Assembly (NCBI GenBank): GCA_947479755.1
Contig: CANKAM010000002.1
Coordinates: 62,001 to 126,000, forward strand
Direction: 5' to 3'
Source of the DNA: Bacteroidota bacterium
GTDB lineage: Bacteria; Bacteroidota; Bacteroidia; SXHM01
DNA length: 64,000 bases
Shown here: positions 43,792-53,488 of the stretch, piece by piece
Numbering within the stretch: the first letter of the stretch is position 1
Layout: every line of letters starts with the position of its first letter
The notes under the pieces: model-generated
Seen by the model: only the letters and a program-made list of their open reading frames with translations
Database searches by the model: none
Told to the model about the DNA's origin: nothing
Translations under genes and position numbers: made by a program

Positions 43792-46035
43792 ATGGTAAAA
43801 ACCACCGATAATAAAAAATACGCCCGCCTCTTCTGGCTGCTCTTTGCATCACCTTTCTTGTTGATTGGATTAATTATTCTCCTCATTTCAGTAGGCTTGT
43901 TTGGCGAACTGCCCAGTCTCGAAGAGTTGGAAAACCCAAAAAGCATGCTTGCTTCGCAGGTTATTTCTGCCGACCAGAAAGTGCTTGGAAGCTACTACGC
44001 AGTAAACCGCACACAGGCACGCTATGAAAACCTTTCACCCGATTTGGTTAATGCGCTTGTTGCAACCGAAGATGCGCGTTTCTACGAGCATTCGGGTATT
44101 GACTTCCGTGCATTGATGCGTGTAGTAAAAGGCGTTCTTACCGGAAATACAAGCAGCGGTGGCGGAAGCACGATTACACAACAATTAGCGAAACAGCTTT
44201 TCAATACCCGCAAAGCGATGAACGGAGGTATCGTCATTGAAAAACTTTCGGAATGGATTATTGCCGTGAAACTGGAAAGACGTTACACCAAGCAGGAAAT
44301 CCTGACCATGTACCTCAATGAGTTTGATTTTCTCCACAATGCCGTGGGCATTCAAACCGCAGCCAGCGTTTACTTCAATACCTCTCCCGACTCCTTGAAG
44401 ATTGAAGAAGCGGCCTTGTTGGTAGGCATGGCTAAAAATCCTTCACTGTTTAATCCCCGCAGAAGACCCGACACTACCGAACACAGGCGCAATGTGGTGA
44501 TGATGCAAATGGTGAATTACGGTTACCTCGAAAAAGTAAAGTATGATTCACTCAAACAAATACCTCTTAAACTCATTTACAGAAGTGTTGACCACAATGA
44601 GGGAAGCGCAACCTATTTCCGCGAATTTTTGCGTGGTGAATTGATCCGGTGGTGCAAGGAAAATAAAAAACCTGACGGCACCAATTATGATTTGTACCGC
44701 GATGGATTGAAGATTTACACCACCATCAATTCCAGGATGCAGATTTATGCAGAAGAAGCAGTGCGCGAACATTTATCGGTGTTGCAGGAATCATTTTTCA
44801 AAGAACATAAAGGCAGAAGCAAAGCTCCTTTCTATCAACTTACGGATGAAGAAATTCCGAAAGTGATGAAGCAGGCGATGAAACGCACGGAGCGTTACCG
44901 CAAAATGAAACTGCAAAAAGCGCCAATGGATTCCATTGAAAGATCATTCAATACTCCAACCGAAATGTCCATCTTTTCCTACAAAGGAGAAATTGACACA
45001 GTGCTCACACCCATGGATTCCATCCGTTACTACAAGCATTTTCTCAACACGGGCTTTATGTCCATGGATCCGCAAACCGGTTACGTAAAAGCTTGGGTTG
45101 GCGGAATCAATTACAAGCATTTTAAATACGACCAGGTGTATTACGGCAAACGTCAGGTAGGTTCTACATTCAAACCTTTTGTTTATGCGCTTGCTATTCA
45201 GGAAGGATATTCGCCTTGTTATAAAGTCTTGAACCGGCCTTACACATTTGAAAAAGGAACCTTTGGCTTACTCCGAAACTGGACCCCAAAAAACTCTGAC
45301 CACAAGCACGAAGGCGAAGAAATTTCGCTCAAGTTTGCCTTGGCACAATCCGTTAACTATGTTACCGCTTGGGTAATGAAACAATACGGCCCCGAAGCAG
45401 TAATTAACCTTGTTCGCAAAATGGGCGTTACTTCACCGATTGATCCGGTTCCTTCTATTTGCCTTGGTACGCCTGACATTTCAGTGTATGAAATGGTGGG
45501 CGCTAATTCAACCTTTGCAAATAAAGGAGTTTACACAAAGCCGGTTTACATAACCCGCATTGAAGATAAAAACGGAAACGTTTTGCAGGAATTTGTTCCG
45601 CTGACTAATGAAGCCATGAGCGAAGAAACTGCTTATGTAACATTGAATTTATTGGAAGGTGTTGTGCAGGGAGGTTCGGGTGTAAGACTCCGCTACCGCT
45701 ACAAAATGATGAACCCTATTGCCGGAAAAACCGGAACTACACAAAACAACAGTGATGGCTGGTTCATGGGATTAACTCCTAATCTGGTTTCCGGAGCATG
45801 GGTAGGTTGCGAAGACCGTAGCGCACACTTCAGGGGAATGGCTTTGGGTCAGGGCGCTTCCATGGCATTGCCTATCTGGGCTTTGTATATGAAAAAGGTT
45901 TATGCCGACCCAACACTTGGTATTTCACAGGGCCCTTTTGAGCGACCATCAACACCCATAAAAGTGGAATTAGATTGTGTGAGATACGGCAAGGAAAAAT
46001 TACAGAATAAAAATAAAGACAATCAATACGATTAA
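43792..46035 (+). CDS. Class A penicillin-binding protein (PBP1a-like)
   Basis: A 747-aa bifunctional peptidoglycan synthase. One N-terminal membrane helix ([20 protein letters not shown]) is followed by the GT51 glycosyltransferase domain (~60-235, [46 protein letters not shown]). The transpeptidase domain shows STFKPF (~457), SVNY (~523) and GKTGTTQN (~644). It is a periplasm-facing cell-wall enzyme. scoA begins five bases after its stop codon. Confidence 0.95.
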   Translation: MVKTTDNKKYARLFWLLFASPFLLIGLIILLISVGLFGELPSLEELENPKSMLASQVISADQKVLGSYYAVNRTQARYENLSPDLVNALVATEDARFYEHSGIDFRALMRVVKGVLTGNTSSGGGSTITQQLAKQLFNTRKAMNGGIVIEKLSEWIIAVKLERRYTKQEILTMYLNEFDFLHNAVGIQTAASVYFNTSPDSLKIEEAALLVGMAKNPSLFNPRRRPDTTEHRRNVVMMQMVNYGYLEKVKYDSLKQIPLKLIYRSVDHNEGSATYFREFLRGELIRWCKENKKPDGTNYDLYRDGLKIYTTINSRMQIYAEEAVREHLSVLQESFFKEHKGRSKAPFYQLTDEEIPKVMKQAMKRTERYRKMKLQKAPMDSIERSFNTPTEMSIFSYKGEIDTVLTPMDSIRYYKHFLNTGFMSMDPQTGYVKAWVGGINYKHFKYDQVYYGKRQVGSTFKPFVYALAIQEGYSPCYKVLNRPYTFEKGTFGLLRNWTPKNSDHKHEGEEISLKFALAQSVNYVTAWVMKQYGPEAVINLVRKMGVTSPIDPVPSICLGTPDISVYEMVGANSTFANKGVYTKPVYITRIEDKNGNVLQEFVPLTNEAMSEETAYVTLNLLEGVVQGGSGVRLRYRYKMMNPIAGKTGTTQNNSDGWFMGLTPNLVSGAWVGCEDRSAHFRGMALGQGASMALPIWALYMKKVYADPTLGISQGPFERPSTPIKVELDCVRYGKEKLQNKNKDNQYD

Positions 46036-46040
46036 GATAC

Positions 46041-46751
46041 ATGAATAAAACAGTAAAAAATGCTGACGAAGCACTGGCAGGACTGGAAGATGGAATGACG
46101 CTTGCGCTGGGCGGTTTCGGTTTGTGCGGAATTCCTGAAAACAGCATTACGGCTTTGGTAAAAAAAGGAAAGAAGAATCTGACCTGCATTTCAAATAACG
46201 CGGGAGTTGATGATTTTGGCTTGGGATTATTGCTGCAAAAAAAACTGATTAAAAAAATGATCTCCTCTTATGTGGGCGAGAATGCAGAATTTGAACGCCA
46301 GATGCTGAGCGGAGAATTAGAAGTGGATTTAATTCCGCAGGGAACATTGGCCACCCGCCTCATGGCAGGCGGCTACGGAATGCCCGCAATTTTTACTCCC
46401 GCAGGTGTAGGGACAGAAGTAGCAGAAGGAAAAGAAGTGCGCAGATTCAAATTCAATGGTGAAGAAAAAGACTACCTGATGGAATATGCCTTTGAACCTG
46501 ATTTTGCCATTGTAAAAGCCTGGAAAGGTGACACCATGGGAAATTTAGTTTTCAGAATGACTGCAAGAAATTTTTCACCTCTTGTTGCCATGGCAGGAAA
46601 AATAACAGTAGCAGAAGTGGAAGAATTGGTGCAGCCGGGAGAACTAAATCCGCAGGAAATTCATTTGCCGGGAATTTACGTTACACGCATTTTTCAGGGT
46701 GAAAAATACGAGAAGAGAATAGAGCAAAGAACCGTAAGAAAAGGAAGTTAA
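46041..46751 (+). CDS. scoA: 3-oxoacid CoA-transferase subunit A
   Basis: A 236-aa subunit with [13 protein letters not shown] near the N-terminus and [21 protein letters not shown] in the middle, both typical of SCOT-type CoA-transferase A. It moves CoA from succinyl-CoA to acetoacetate, linking ketone-body or branched-chain metabolism with the TCA cycle. Its partner scoB lies 1.9 kb downstream instead of next to it, separated by an opposite-strand gene. Confidence 0.93.
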   Translation: MNKTVKNADEALAGLEDGMTLALGGFGLCGIPENSITALVKKGKKNLTCISNNAGVDDFGLGLLLQKKLIKKMISSYVGENAEFERQMLSGELEVDLIPQGTLATRLMAGGYGMPAIFTPAGVGTEVAEGKEVRRFKFNGEEKDYLMEYAFEPDFAIVKAWKGDTMGNLVFRMTARNFSPLVAMAGKITVAEVEELVQPGELNPQEIHLPGIYVTRIFQGEKYEKRIEQRTVRKGS

Positions 46752-46754
46752 CTA

Positions 46755-48584
46755 CTACTTCATTGTTTCTATTCTGCAACGTGCATCCTTTATAGAATAA
46801 GGCTTGCTGCGAATATTCCAGACATAAATCACTAAGCTGTGCGCTTCAGCAGGCAGGTTGTGAATAATTGAGTTTTTCACAAAATTGTGTGGCTCACCGT
46901 TGTACTCGCTTTGCAAAAAATCAAATTGCAGCCACTCATAACGCAACGATTTATTGTCTTTGTCGCTGACGGCAGCAATCACCTGCGCTGTAAATGGATT
47001 TTCATACGCCAGCAATGATAAATCATAATTAATGATAAGCGTTTTCCCGGCCAGCGAATCAACCGTTCCTTCATAAAGATTCCAAAACTCATTCGTGTAA
47101 TTTTCACCGGTTGCAAGTCCGCTTCTATCAGAAACCAAACTTAAAACAGGTGCTGTTTTTCTTTTCAATAGCCATATTTCAGAGTACTTATCATAATCCA
47201 GCGAGTCGTAGTATTGCAGCCAGTCGCTACGGTGTTCCATGAGTGCCAATTGAAAATCGGCATTTACATCCGGATAACCTTCATAATGTATCTGCGATAA
47301 AATATTGCCCCTTCTGAAATTGATAAAATTCCAGGCATAGCCCCGCATTTTATAACCGGCAACAGTTGGCGGAGGTTGACCCGGAATCACATATTCCTTC
47401 ACCTTGTCGTGAAAACGATAAGGTATCCGCAGATTTTTCCAAAACGAAGCATACGAAACATTTATATTCAGAAAAAAGTGAACGGTAAGTAGCAGCGCAG
47501 GCGCTGCAATCACAGCACTTATTTTACTGTTAATAAATCCTGAAACATCATCTGCAAGGAAACAAAAGCTGCCCACCAGCAAAGGAAAAAAATACATGGC
47601 AGCACGGTCTTCGGGATAATTTACGTTGAAGAAATTACCAAGAAAAAGTGTGATAAAAAGATTACCCAGCAGCAAATAGAAAAATACAAAACGTGAATTA
47701 TGAAAAAATTTCAGGCTCTTGTCTTTTAAAAAAAGCAAAACAAAAAACAGGCAGATTACTGCGAAGAAAAAAATCACATAATAACCAATCAGCGGGTTAT
47801 CTGAATTGGTAAAAACAAGGGTGTTTGATTTTATCGTTACCTGCCAGAAACCATCGTGAGTGCCCACATCCAGCAATCCGCGTATCTGTAATTCCATGGC
47901 AAAACGCGCAAGCAAGCCAAGAGGAATTATGCCCGTAAAAAGAATAACAAGTGACTTAAGAATTATATTTTTCCAGGCTGTGTTTTTAAATTGCAAGAGC
48001 AAATTCATTCCCAGCAAAAAAATAATCAGCGCATTGGAATTGATCAAAGTAAGATTCGCCATACTTGCCATTGTAGCAAACAAAAGGCAATACAAATAAT
48101 TCCTTGTTTCATTTGTTTTTACAGCCTGCATCAGAAAATATACTGAAGCAACCAGCGAAGCCATTGCTATTCCATAACCTCGACACAAGGCAAAAAATTC
48201 AATAAAATAATGCGCAAAACACAAGACAATAACAAACAACCAACGCCAAATCAGGTTTTTTATTTCCTGTGAAAGTTTGTAAACAAAAAGGAAAAAAACA
48301 GGAAAAAATAAAAGGTTGGGCAAACGTAAAATCAACTCACTAACTCCGAACAGTTTGTAAAAGAAAAACGCCAGCACCGTATTCAGTAAATGGTTGTTGG
48401 CATACCAATGCATATTCACAAACGGAATAAAGCGCTCGGAATGGATGTAATGAAAAAAGGTTGCTATCTCGTCATGCGAAAATGGAATCAGTGCAGCACG
48501 AAGCCACAAGTATATCCAGAGAAAGAGAAACAGGATGATATAGACCCATCGCTCATTCCGGTTTAATGTTAATGATGATTGCAT
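46755..48584 (-). CDS. GT39-like polytopic membrane glycosyltransferase
   Basis: A ~609-aa protein with roughly 10-12 membrane helices in the first 380 residues and a soluble C-terminal domain. FSHDEIATFFHYI in the first periplasmic loop (the DE motif), WYANNHLLNTVLAFFFYKL and GVSELILRLPNL fit dolichyl/undecaprenyl-phosphate-sugar glycosyltransferases (GT39/ArnT-like). I prefer ATG 48584 to TTG 48605. It lies between scoA and scoB on the opposite strand, and a glycan cluster continues at 49323-52338. Confidence 0.8.
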   Translation of the reverse strand: MQSSLTLNRNERWVYIILFLFLWIYLWLRAALIPFSHDEIATFFHYIHSERFIPFVNMHWYANNHLLNTVLAFFFYKLFGVSELILRLPNLLFFPVFFLFVYKLSQEIKNLIWRWLFVIVLCFAHYFIEFFALCRGYGIAMASLVASVYFLMQAVKTNETRNYLYCLLFATMASMANLTLINSNALIIFLLGMNLLLQFKNTAWKNIILKSLVILFTGIIPLGLLARFAMELQIRGLLDVGTHDGFWQVTIKSNTLVFTNSDNPLIGYYVIFFFAVICLFFVLLFLKDKSLKFFHNSRFVFFYLLLGNLFITLFLGNFFNVNYPEDRAAMYFFPLLVGSFCFLADDVSGFINSKISAVIAAPALLLTVHFFLNINVSYASFWKNLRIPYRFHDKVKEYVIPGQPPPTVAGYKMRGYAWNFINFRRGNILSQIHYEGYPDVNADFQLALMEHRSDWLQYYDSLDYDKYSEIWLLKRKTAPVLSLVSDRSGLATGENYTNEFWNLYEGTVDSLAGKTLIINYDLSLLAYENPFTAQVIAAVSDKDNKSLRYEWLQFDFLQSEYNGEPHNFVKNSIIHNLPAEAHSLVIYVWNIRSKPYSIKDARCRIETMK

Positions 48585-48631
48585 AGAATTCAGCAAAGAA
48601 CGCAAAGATTTAGTAATGAAGCGACAAACTT

Positions 48632-48639
48632 TATATTTG
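48632..48639 (+). promoter_or_regulatory. -7 element of scoB
   Basis: TATATTTG matches TAnnTTTG 18 bases before GTG 48657. A separate promoter is needed because scoB is cut off from scoA by an opposite-strand gene. Confidence 0.45.
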
Positions 48640-48656
48640 CAGCAAAATCATTAATC

Positions 48657-49316
48657 GTGTTAGACAAAAACGGAATCGCAAAACGCATTGCGAAAGAAAT
48701 TAAAGACGGATATTATGTAAACCTTGGCATTGGTATTCCAACGCTTTGTGCCAACTATATTCCTCAGGGAGTGAACGTGGTATTGCAAAGTGAAAACGGA
48801 ATTCTGGGCATGGGACCATTTCCTTTTGAAGGCGATGAAGATGCTGATTTGATAAATGCAGGGAAACAAACTGTAACACTTTTACCGGGTGCAGCTATTT
48901 TTGACTCGGCTTTAAGTTTTGGAATGATACGAGCACAGAAAGTAAACCTTACTATTTTGGGTGCAATGGAAGTGAGTGAAAATGGTGATATTGCAAACTG
49001 GAAAATTCCCGGTAAAATGGTGAAAGGCATGGGAGGCGCAATGGATTTAGTTGCTTCTGCAAAAAATATAATAGTTGCTATGCAGCATGTAAATAAAGCA
49101 GGAGAATCAAAACTATTACCTTCATGCACGTTACCCATTACAGGTTTGCGCTGTGTGAAAAAAATTGTGACTGAATTAGGAGTTTTAGATGTATTGCCCG
49201 AAGGCGGGTTTAAGTTGCTGGAGCGTGCTCCCGGAATTTCTGTTGAACATATTCAGAATGCAACTGCAGGAAAATTAATTGTAGATGGAGAAATTCCTGA
49301 AATGATTTTGGACTAA
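48657..49316 (+). CDS. scoB: 3-oxoacid CoA-transferase subunit B
   Basis: A 219-aa subunit with the catalytic motif LQSENGILGMGP (Glu of SENG) and GAMDLVASAKNIIVAMQH. It forms the active enzyme with ScoA. The start is probably GTG 48657 (VLDKNGIAKRIAKEI); the longer in-frame start at 48579 would lie upstream of the -7 element and add unrelated residues. Two glycosyltransferase genes follow with gaps of six and four bases, so scoB probably shares their transcript. Confidence 0.93.
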   Translation: MLDKNGIAKRIAKEIKDGYYVNLGIGIPTLCANYIPQGVNVVLQSENGILGMGPFPFEGDEDADLINAGKQTVTLLPGAAIFDSALSFGMIRAQKVNLTILGAMEVSENGDIANWKIPGKMVKGMGGAMDLVASAKNIIVAMQHVNKAGESKLLPSCTLPITGLRCVKKIVTELGVLDVLPEGGFKLLERAPGISVEHIQNATAGKLIVDGEIPEMILD

Positions 49317-49322
49317 ATTTTA

Positions 49323-50252
49323 ATGAGAAAAAAACTTTCTGTCATTATTCCCATTTACAATGAAGAAGGAAACATTCCTGCTCTTTTTGAACGCCTTAGT
49401 TCAGTGGTTTCAAAAATGGATGTGGAGCCCGAATTTCTTTTTGTGAATGACGGCAGCCGCGATAATTCCATTGCACTAATAAAGGCATTGGCAGTAAAAA
49501 ATACATTTGTAAAATACATTGACTTCAGTCGCAACTTTGGTCACCAGGTGGCTGTAAGTGCGGGATTGGATAAAGCTTCAGGAGATGCAATTGTAATTAT
49601 TGATGCTGACCTGCAAGACCCGCCAGAACTGATTATTGAGATGTTCGGGAAAATGCAAAACGGGTTTGATGTAGTGTATGCAAAACGCAGAGCACGTAAA
49701 GGCGAAAGTTTTCTAAAAAAATTTACCGCAGGAATGTTTTATCGCATTCTTGGCAGCATCACTTCGGTTTCTATTCCTGTTGACACCGGTGATTTTAGGA
49801 TTATGAGCAAACAGGTTGCTGACATTGTTAAGAGTATGCCCGAGAAAGAAAAATTTCTGCGCGGACAAATTTCGTGGGTAGGTTTTGAGCAAACATTTGT
49901 AGAGTATGACCGTGACGAAAGGCAATCAGGAGAAACAGGATACACTTACAGCAAAATGATTCGTTTTGCGTTGGATGGAATAACATCGTTTTCCAACTTT
50001 CCATTGAAGTTTGCTTCAGGTGCAGGTTTTGTTGTTTCAGGTTTTTCTTTTCTGATGATTTTGTATGCGCTGTATTCGCGCTACATTTTAAAGGTTTATG
50101 AACCCGGCTGGACATCGCTGATGCTTGCCATTACTTTTATAGGTGGAATACAATTAATCTCCATCGGCATCATTGGTGAATACATCAGCCGCATGAGCGC
50201 CAACATTCGTAACCGTCCGCTTTACATTATTAAAAACACAAACATAGATTAA
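49323..50252 (+). CDS. Family 2 glycosyltransferase, GtrB/DPM1-like
   Basis: A 309-aa enzyme with a GT2 domain ([42 protein letters not shown]) and two C-terminal membrane helices (~230-285). GtrB-type proteins move a sugar from a nucleotide donor to undecaprenyl phosphate on the cytoplasmic face. This would supply donors for membrane transferases such as the neighbouring GT39- and PIG-V-like proteins. Confidence 0.92.
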   Translation: MRKKLSVIIPIYNEEGNIPALFERLSSVVSKMDVEPEFLFVNDGSRDNSIALIKALAVKNTFVKYIDFSRNFGHQVAVSAGLDKASGDAIVIIDADLQDPPELIIEMFGKMQNGFDVVYAKRRARKGESFLKKFTAGMFYRILGSITSVSIPVDTGDFRIMSKQVADIVKSMPEKEKFLRGQISWVGFEQTFVEYDRDERQSGETGYTYSKMIRFALDGITSFSNFPLKFASGAGFVVSGFSFLMILYALYSRYILKVYEPGWTSLMLAITFIGGIQLISIGIIGEYISRMSANIRNRPLYIIKNTNID

Positions 50253-50256
50253 GCTG

Positions 50257-50982
50257 ATGTGCGCTAAAAAACTTTCCATTATTATTCCAGCATACAATGA
50301 AGCGCGAACTATTCATCTTATTTTGGATAAAGTAAATGCCGTGCAACTGATTGGTGGTTTTGAAAAAGAAATAATTATAGTGAATGATTGCTCAACAGAC
50401 GACACAAAAACTGCATTGGAGAAATATAGTACGGCACATCCTGAACTAAATATTCAACTATATAATCAGGAAATTAATCGGGGAAAAGGCGCTGCCATTC
50501 ACAAAGGAATTCAGCTTGCAACCGGAGATTATTTGATTGTGCAGGATGCCGATTTGGAATACAATCCTCAGGAGTTTAATTTGCTGTTGCAACCTATAGT
50601 TGATGGCTTTGCTGATGTGGTTTACGGCTCACGTTTTATGGGTGGAAATCCTCACCGCATTTTATTTTTCTGGCATTCCATCGGAAATAATATTCTGACA
50701 TTCATGTCTAATATGTTCACCAACCTTAACCTTACCGACATGGAAACGTGCTACAAACTGTTTGACAGCAAAATGGTAAAGAGCCTTAACTTAGTGGAGA
50801 ACCGTTTTGGATTTGAGCCGGAGGTAACTGCAAAAATTGCACGCATAAAAAACATCCGGATTTATGAAGTGGGAATTTCCTACTACGGCCGCACCTACGA
50901 AGAAGGGAAAAAAATAGGCTGGAAAGATGGCTTCCGCGCTATCTATTGCATTCTGAAATATGGGTTATTCAACGCAAAATAA
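50257..50982 (+). CDS. Family 2 glycosyltransferase, Dpm1-like
   Basis: A 241-aa GT2 domain without membrane helices: [53 protein letters not shown]. This is the dolichol/polyprenol-phosphate mannosyltransferase type. It starts four bases after the preceding gene and ends three bases before the PIG-V-like gene, so the set is probably one operon. Confidence 0.92.
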   Translation: MCAKKLSIIIPAYNEARTIHLILDKVNAVQLIGGFEKEIIIVNDCSTDDTKTALEKYSTAHPELNIQLYNQEINRGKGAAIHKGIQLATGDYLIVQDADLEYNPQEFNLLLQPIVDGFADVVYGSRFMGGNPHRILFFWHSIGNNILTFMSNMFTNLNLTDMETCYKLFDSKMVKSLNLVENRFGFEPEVTAKIARIKNIRIYEVGISYYGRTYEEGKKIGWKDGFRAIYCILKYGLFNAK

Positions 50983-50985
50983 ATA

Positions 50986-52338
50986 ATGGGTTCAATTCTG
51001 AAACCTTTTGCCCTCGGAGTTTTGGTGCTGCTTCTTGCCTGGGGTGCAAATATTCTTTTTCAGAATAAAACGGTTTACGACAAAACAATCGGCAAACACA
51101 TTCGCCAGATACAAAAGGTGAATGGTGAAATAACTGCTCCCGACAAAGCGTTTGAAAAAGTAACCAACGAAAACCTCATCCGTTGGGATGCCGTTCATTA
51201 TCGTTTTATCCGTGATAATCATTACGACCAAAACAAAGTTGGCGATTATATTTTCGCATTCTTCCCTTTGTTTCCGCTTATTTGGGAGGTAACAGGATTA
51301 TCCAACATCGGTATCAGCATTTTAAATTTTCTGCTGTTTATTTCAGGGTTGATATTGCTTTTTAAAGCGCTTGATATTTCGTTGGACAACAAAGAAAATT
51401 TGCTGAAATACATCACGCTGCTCTCTCTGCCGGGCGCGGTTTGTTTTTTTATTCCTTATACCGAGTCGGTTTTCTTTTTTACGATGTGCCTTGCTTTTTA
51501 TGGTATGATGAAGGAGAAATACCTATTGTACTTTACAGGTATGTTGTTGTGTTCTATGACACGCCCTGCTGCACTGATAATAGGCGCTGCCGTTGTGAGC
51601 AAAGATGTTTACATGTTTGTTACCACCAAAGAATATTATTCACTGCCGAAAAAGATTGTGCTGAATGTCTTGCCAATGATAATTGGCACATTAATAATTA
51701 GCGCGGTTCAATATTATTACGACCCTTCGCAGTTTTTCCATTTCTACCATGTAAACAAATACTGGGATCACAAACTGCAGGTGCCGCATAACCTGCGCGA
51801 CTGGTCGCAGGAAGGTTTTGGTTTAAACATTGCTTCGCTTTTTCTGCTGGTGCCCCTGATGATTTACCTGCTGGTGAAAAATGTTTTTGTGAAAAACGCA
51901 ACACTGAACAGACGTGATGAACTTTTTAATTTCTCACTATTTTATTTGTTGGGCGCAACGTTCTTTATTCTGCTTTTTCAGGGCGGAAACCTGCACGGGT
52001 TGTTTCGTTATGTACTATGTACTCCTTTCTTTTTTGCTTTCTGTGTCTTGAGCTTTGAACGGTTCTTAAAATTAGAATCAAACCAAAAACTTGCACTGTT
52101 TGTGTTTACATTTTTACCAGCTTTATTCACGTATTCATTTTCTTCTTTTTTGGGTGAGTGGGAATTTTACAGCATGGGATTGTTGCTGGTATTTCTGAAT
52201 TTTGTTTTCCTGTTTTATTTTCAGCCGTATAAAAATGTGTTGAGCAAAATTGTTTTTGCTGTGGTGCTGCTCTTTAATATTGTGTGGAATGTTTTTATGC
52301 TGAACTGCTATTTGAATGACGGCTGGATTTTTACTTAA
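50986..52338 (+). CDS. PIG-V-like membrane mannosyltransferase
   Basis: A 450-aa polytopic membrane protein. The first loop carries NLIRWDAVHYRFIRDNHYD followed by FAFFPLFPLIW, the hallmark of PIG-V family mannosyltransferases that use polyprenol-phosphate-mannose. About ten helices follow. With the two GT2 enzymes it suggests transfer of mannose or a similar sugar to a membrane- or surface-bound acceptor. The acceptor cannot be told from the sequence. Confidence 0.82.
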   Translation: MGSILKPFALGVLVLLLAWGANILFQNKTVYDKTIGKHIRQIQKVNGEITAPDKAFEKVTNENLIRWDAVHYRFIRDNHYDQNKVGDYIFAFFPLFPLIWEVTGLSNIGISILNFLLFISGLILLFKALDISLDNKENLLKYITLLSLPGAVCFFIPYTESVFFFTMCLAFYGMMKEKYLLYFTGMLLCSMTRPAALIIGAAVVSKDVYMFVTTKEYYSLPKKIVLNVLPMIIGTLIISAVQYYYDPSQFFHFYHVNKYWDHKLQVPHNLRDWSQEGFGLNIASLFLLVPLMIYLLVKNVFVKNATLNRRDELFNFSLFYLLGATFFILLFQGGNLHGLFRYVLCTPFFFAFCVLSFERFLKLESNQKLALFVFTFLPALFTYSFSSFLGEWEFYSMGLLLVFLNFVFLFYFQPYKNVLSKIVFAVVLLFNIVWNVFMLNCYLNDGWIFT

Positions 52339-52352
52339 AGCCTCACCCCCTG

Positions 52353-52373
52353 CCCCTCTCCGAGGGAGAGGGG
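52353..52373. terminator. Hairpin after the PIG-V-like gene
   Basis: CCCCTCTCC/GGAGAGGGG forms a perfect 9-bp stem around GAG, 15 bases after the stop codon. It is a common intergenic repeat type in this window; a relative with CCGCC/GGCGG is at 53447-53470. There is no T-run, so termination is probable, not certain. Confidence 0.55.
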
Positions 52374-52414
52374 AGCAGAGGGCTAACACAACAACTGAAT
52401 ATTAGAAAGAAATT

Positions 52415-52930
52415 ATGGCACTTATAAAACCTGTAAAAGGAATTGAACCCAAGTTTGGCAACAACTGCTACTTAGCCGAAAACGCAACCGTGGTAGGCGA
52501 TGTGGTAATGGGTGACGAATGCAGTGTGTGGTTTAATGCCGTGGTGCGCGGTGATGTGCATTACATCCGCATGGGCAATCGGGTGAATGTGCAGGACGGT
52601 GCGGTTATCCATTGCACCTACAAAAAAGCAGCAACTACCATCGGCAATAATGTATCCATCGGGCACAATGCGTTGGTGCATGGCTGCACGGTAAAAGACA
52701 ATGTGCTGATTGGCATGGGTGCTATTGTAATGGATAATGTTGTGGTGGAAGAAAACAGCATCATAGCTGCCGGTGCGGTGGTTCTGGAAAACACGCATGT
52801 GGAGAGCGGCTGCATCTATGCCGGTGTTCCTGCCAAAAAAGTAAAAACCTTAAATGCCGAACAAACCGCTACCCTTATTAAAGGCATTGCCGAAAACTAT
52901 GTGATGTATTCAGGGTGGTTTAGAGACTAA
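52415..52930 (+). CDS. Gamma carbonic anhydrase-like hexapeptide-repeat protein
   Basis: A 171-aa left-handed beta-helix protein (YrdA/PaaY/CamH type). Repeats of [LIV]GxxxxI run from ~25 to 140. Candidate metal ligands are in VIHCTYKK, NNVSIGHNALVHGC. It would form trimers that bind zinc or iron; activity of these short members is often unproven. It is the last gene before array B. Confidence 0.88.
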   Translation: MALIKPVKGIEPKFGNNCYLAENATVVGDVVMGDECSVWFNAVVRGDVHYIRMGNRVNVQDGAVIHCTYKKAATTIGNNVSIGHNALVHGCTVKDNVLIGMGAIVMDNVVVEENSIIAAGAVVLENTHVESGCIYAGVPAKKVKTLNAEQTATLIKGIAENYVMYSGWFRD

Positions 52931-52994
52931 GCAATGATGTTACCCTTATAGGGGTTAGGGTGTAAAAATAATTTCAGCAAATCCTTAGCACCTC

Positions 52995-53414
52995 CATTTG
53001 GGTTCCAAAAGGAGGTTTGGGTGGACAAGGAATTCTCATTTTGGTTTCAAAATGCACTTTCCATGGAAGGTTAAACCCCGTTTTGAAACCCAAATACGCT
53101 TTCCAAACTATTGGAGCAGCTATTTTGAAATCAAAATGCACTTTCATCCGAGGAGAAAACATCATTTTGAAACCAAAATGCAGTTTCCATAAAGAGAGAA
53201 ACATCATTTTGAAATCAAAATGCACTTTTACCCGAGGAGAAAACCTCATTTTGAAACCAAAATGCACTTTCCGTGGAGTGAAAACCCCCATTTTGAAACC
53301 CAAATAGCCGATCTAAGGATTCGGAAACCTCATTTTGAAATCAAAATGCACTTTCCATGGAGGGGTAAACCCAATTTGTAAATCCAAATAATCGATCTAC
53401 GGCTATATTAACCG
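52995..53414. repeat. Ten-copy 42-bp tandem array with palindromic core (array B)
   Basis: The core CATTTTGAAATCAAAATG is a perfect 8+2+8 palindrome (copies 6 and 9) or a 7+4+7 one (CATTTTGAAACCAAAATG). Its AATG end falls at 53009, 53051, 53093, 53135, 53177, 53219, 53261, 53303, 53345 and 53387, exactly 42 bases apart every time. Linkers of 24 bases (CACTTTCC-x-GGAG-x-GAAAAC) vary more than cores. Edge copies 1 and 10 are degenerate. The array lies between the convergent carbonic-anhydrase-like and sprA genes. Frames with 14-aa periodicity are open on both strands, including a 109-aa one on the minus strand, but this follows from a unit length divisible by 3. Nothing else is visible in 52931-53488 except the hairpin at 53447. 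Confidence 0.93.
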
Positions 53415-53446
53415 AGACAGGTTAGTTGTTAAGTGCATTAGCAAAG

Positions 53447-53470
53447 CCCTCTCCGCCTGAGGCGGAAGGG
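53447..53470. terminator. Hairpin before the sprA 3' end
   Basis: CCCTCTCCGCC and GGCGGAAGGG form an imperfect stem around TGA. It starts 18 bases past the sprA stop codon on that strand and may terminate sprA transcription. Confidence 0.5.
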
Positions 53471-53488
53471 TTTGAGTGGGGTGGTCTT

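Noticed and set aside
52974..53303. 109-aa minus-strand frame across array B as a gene
   Set aside because: Same reasoning; plus-strand frames are also open, one core has an inverted centre, and there is no start signal or family resemblance.
52995..53414. CRISPR array
   Set aside because: Linkers between cores resemble each other and are not unique spacers, and no cas genes are present.
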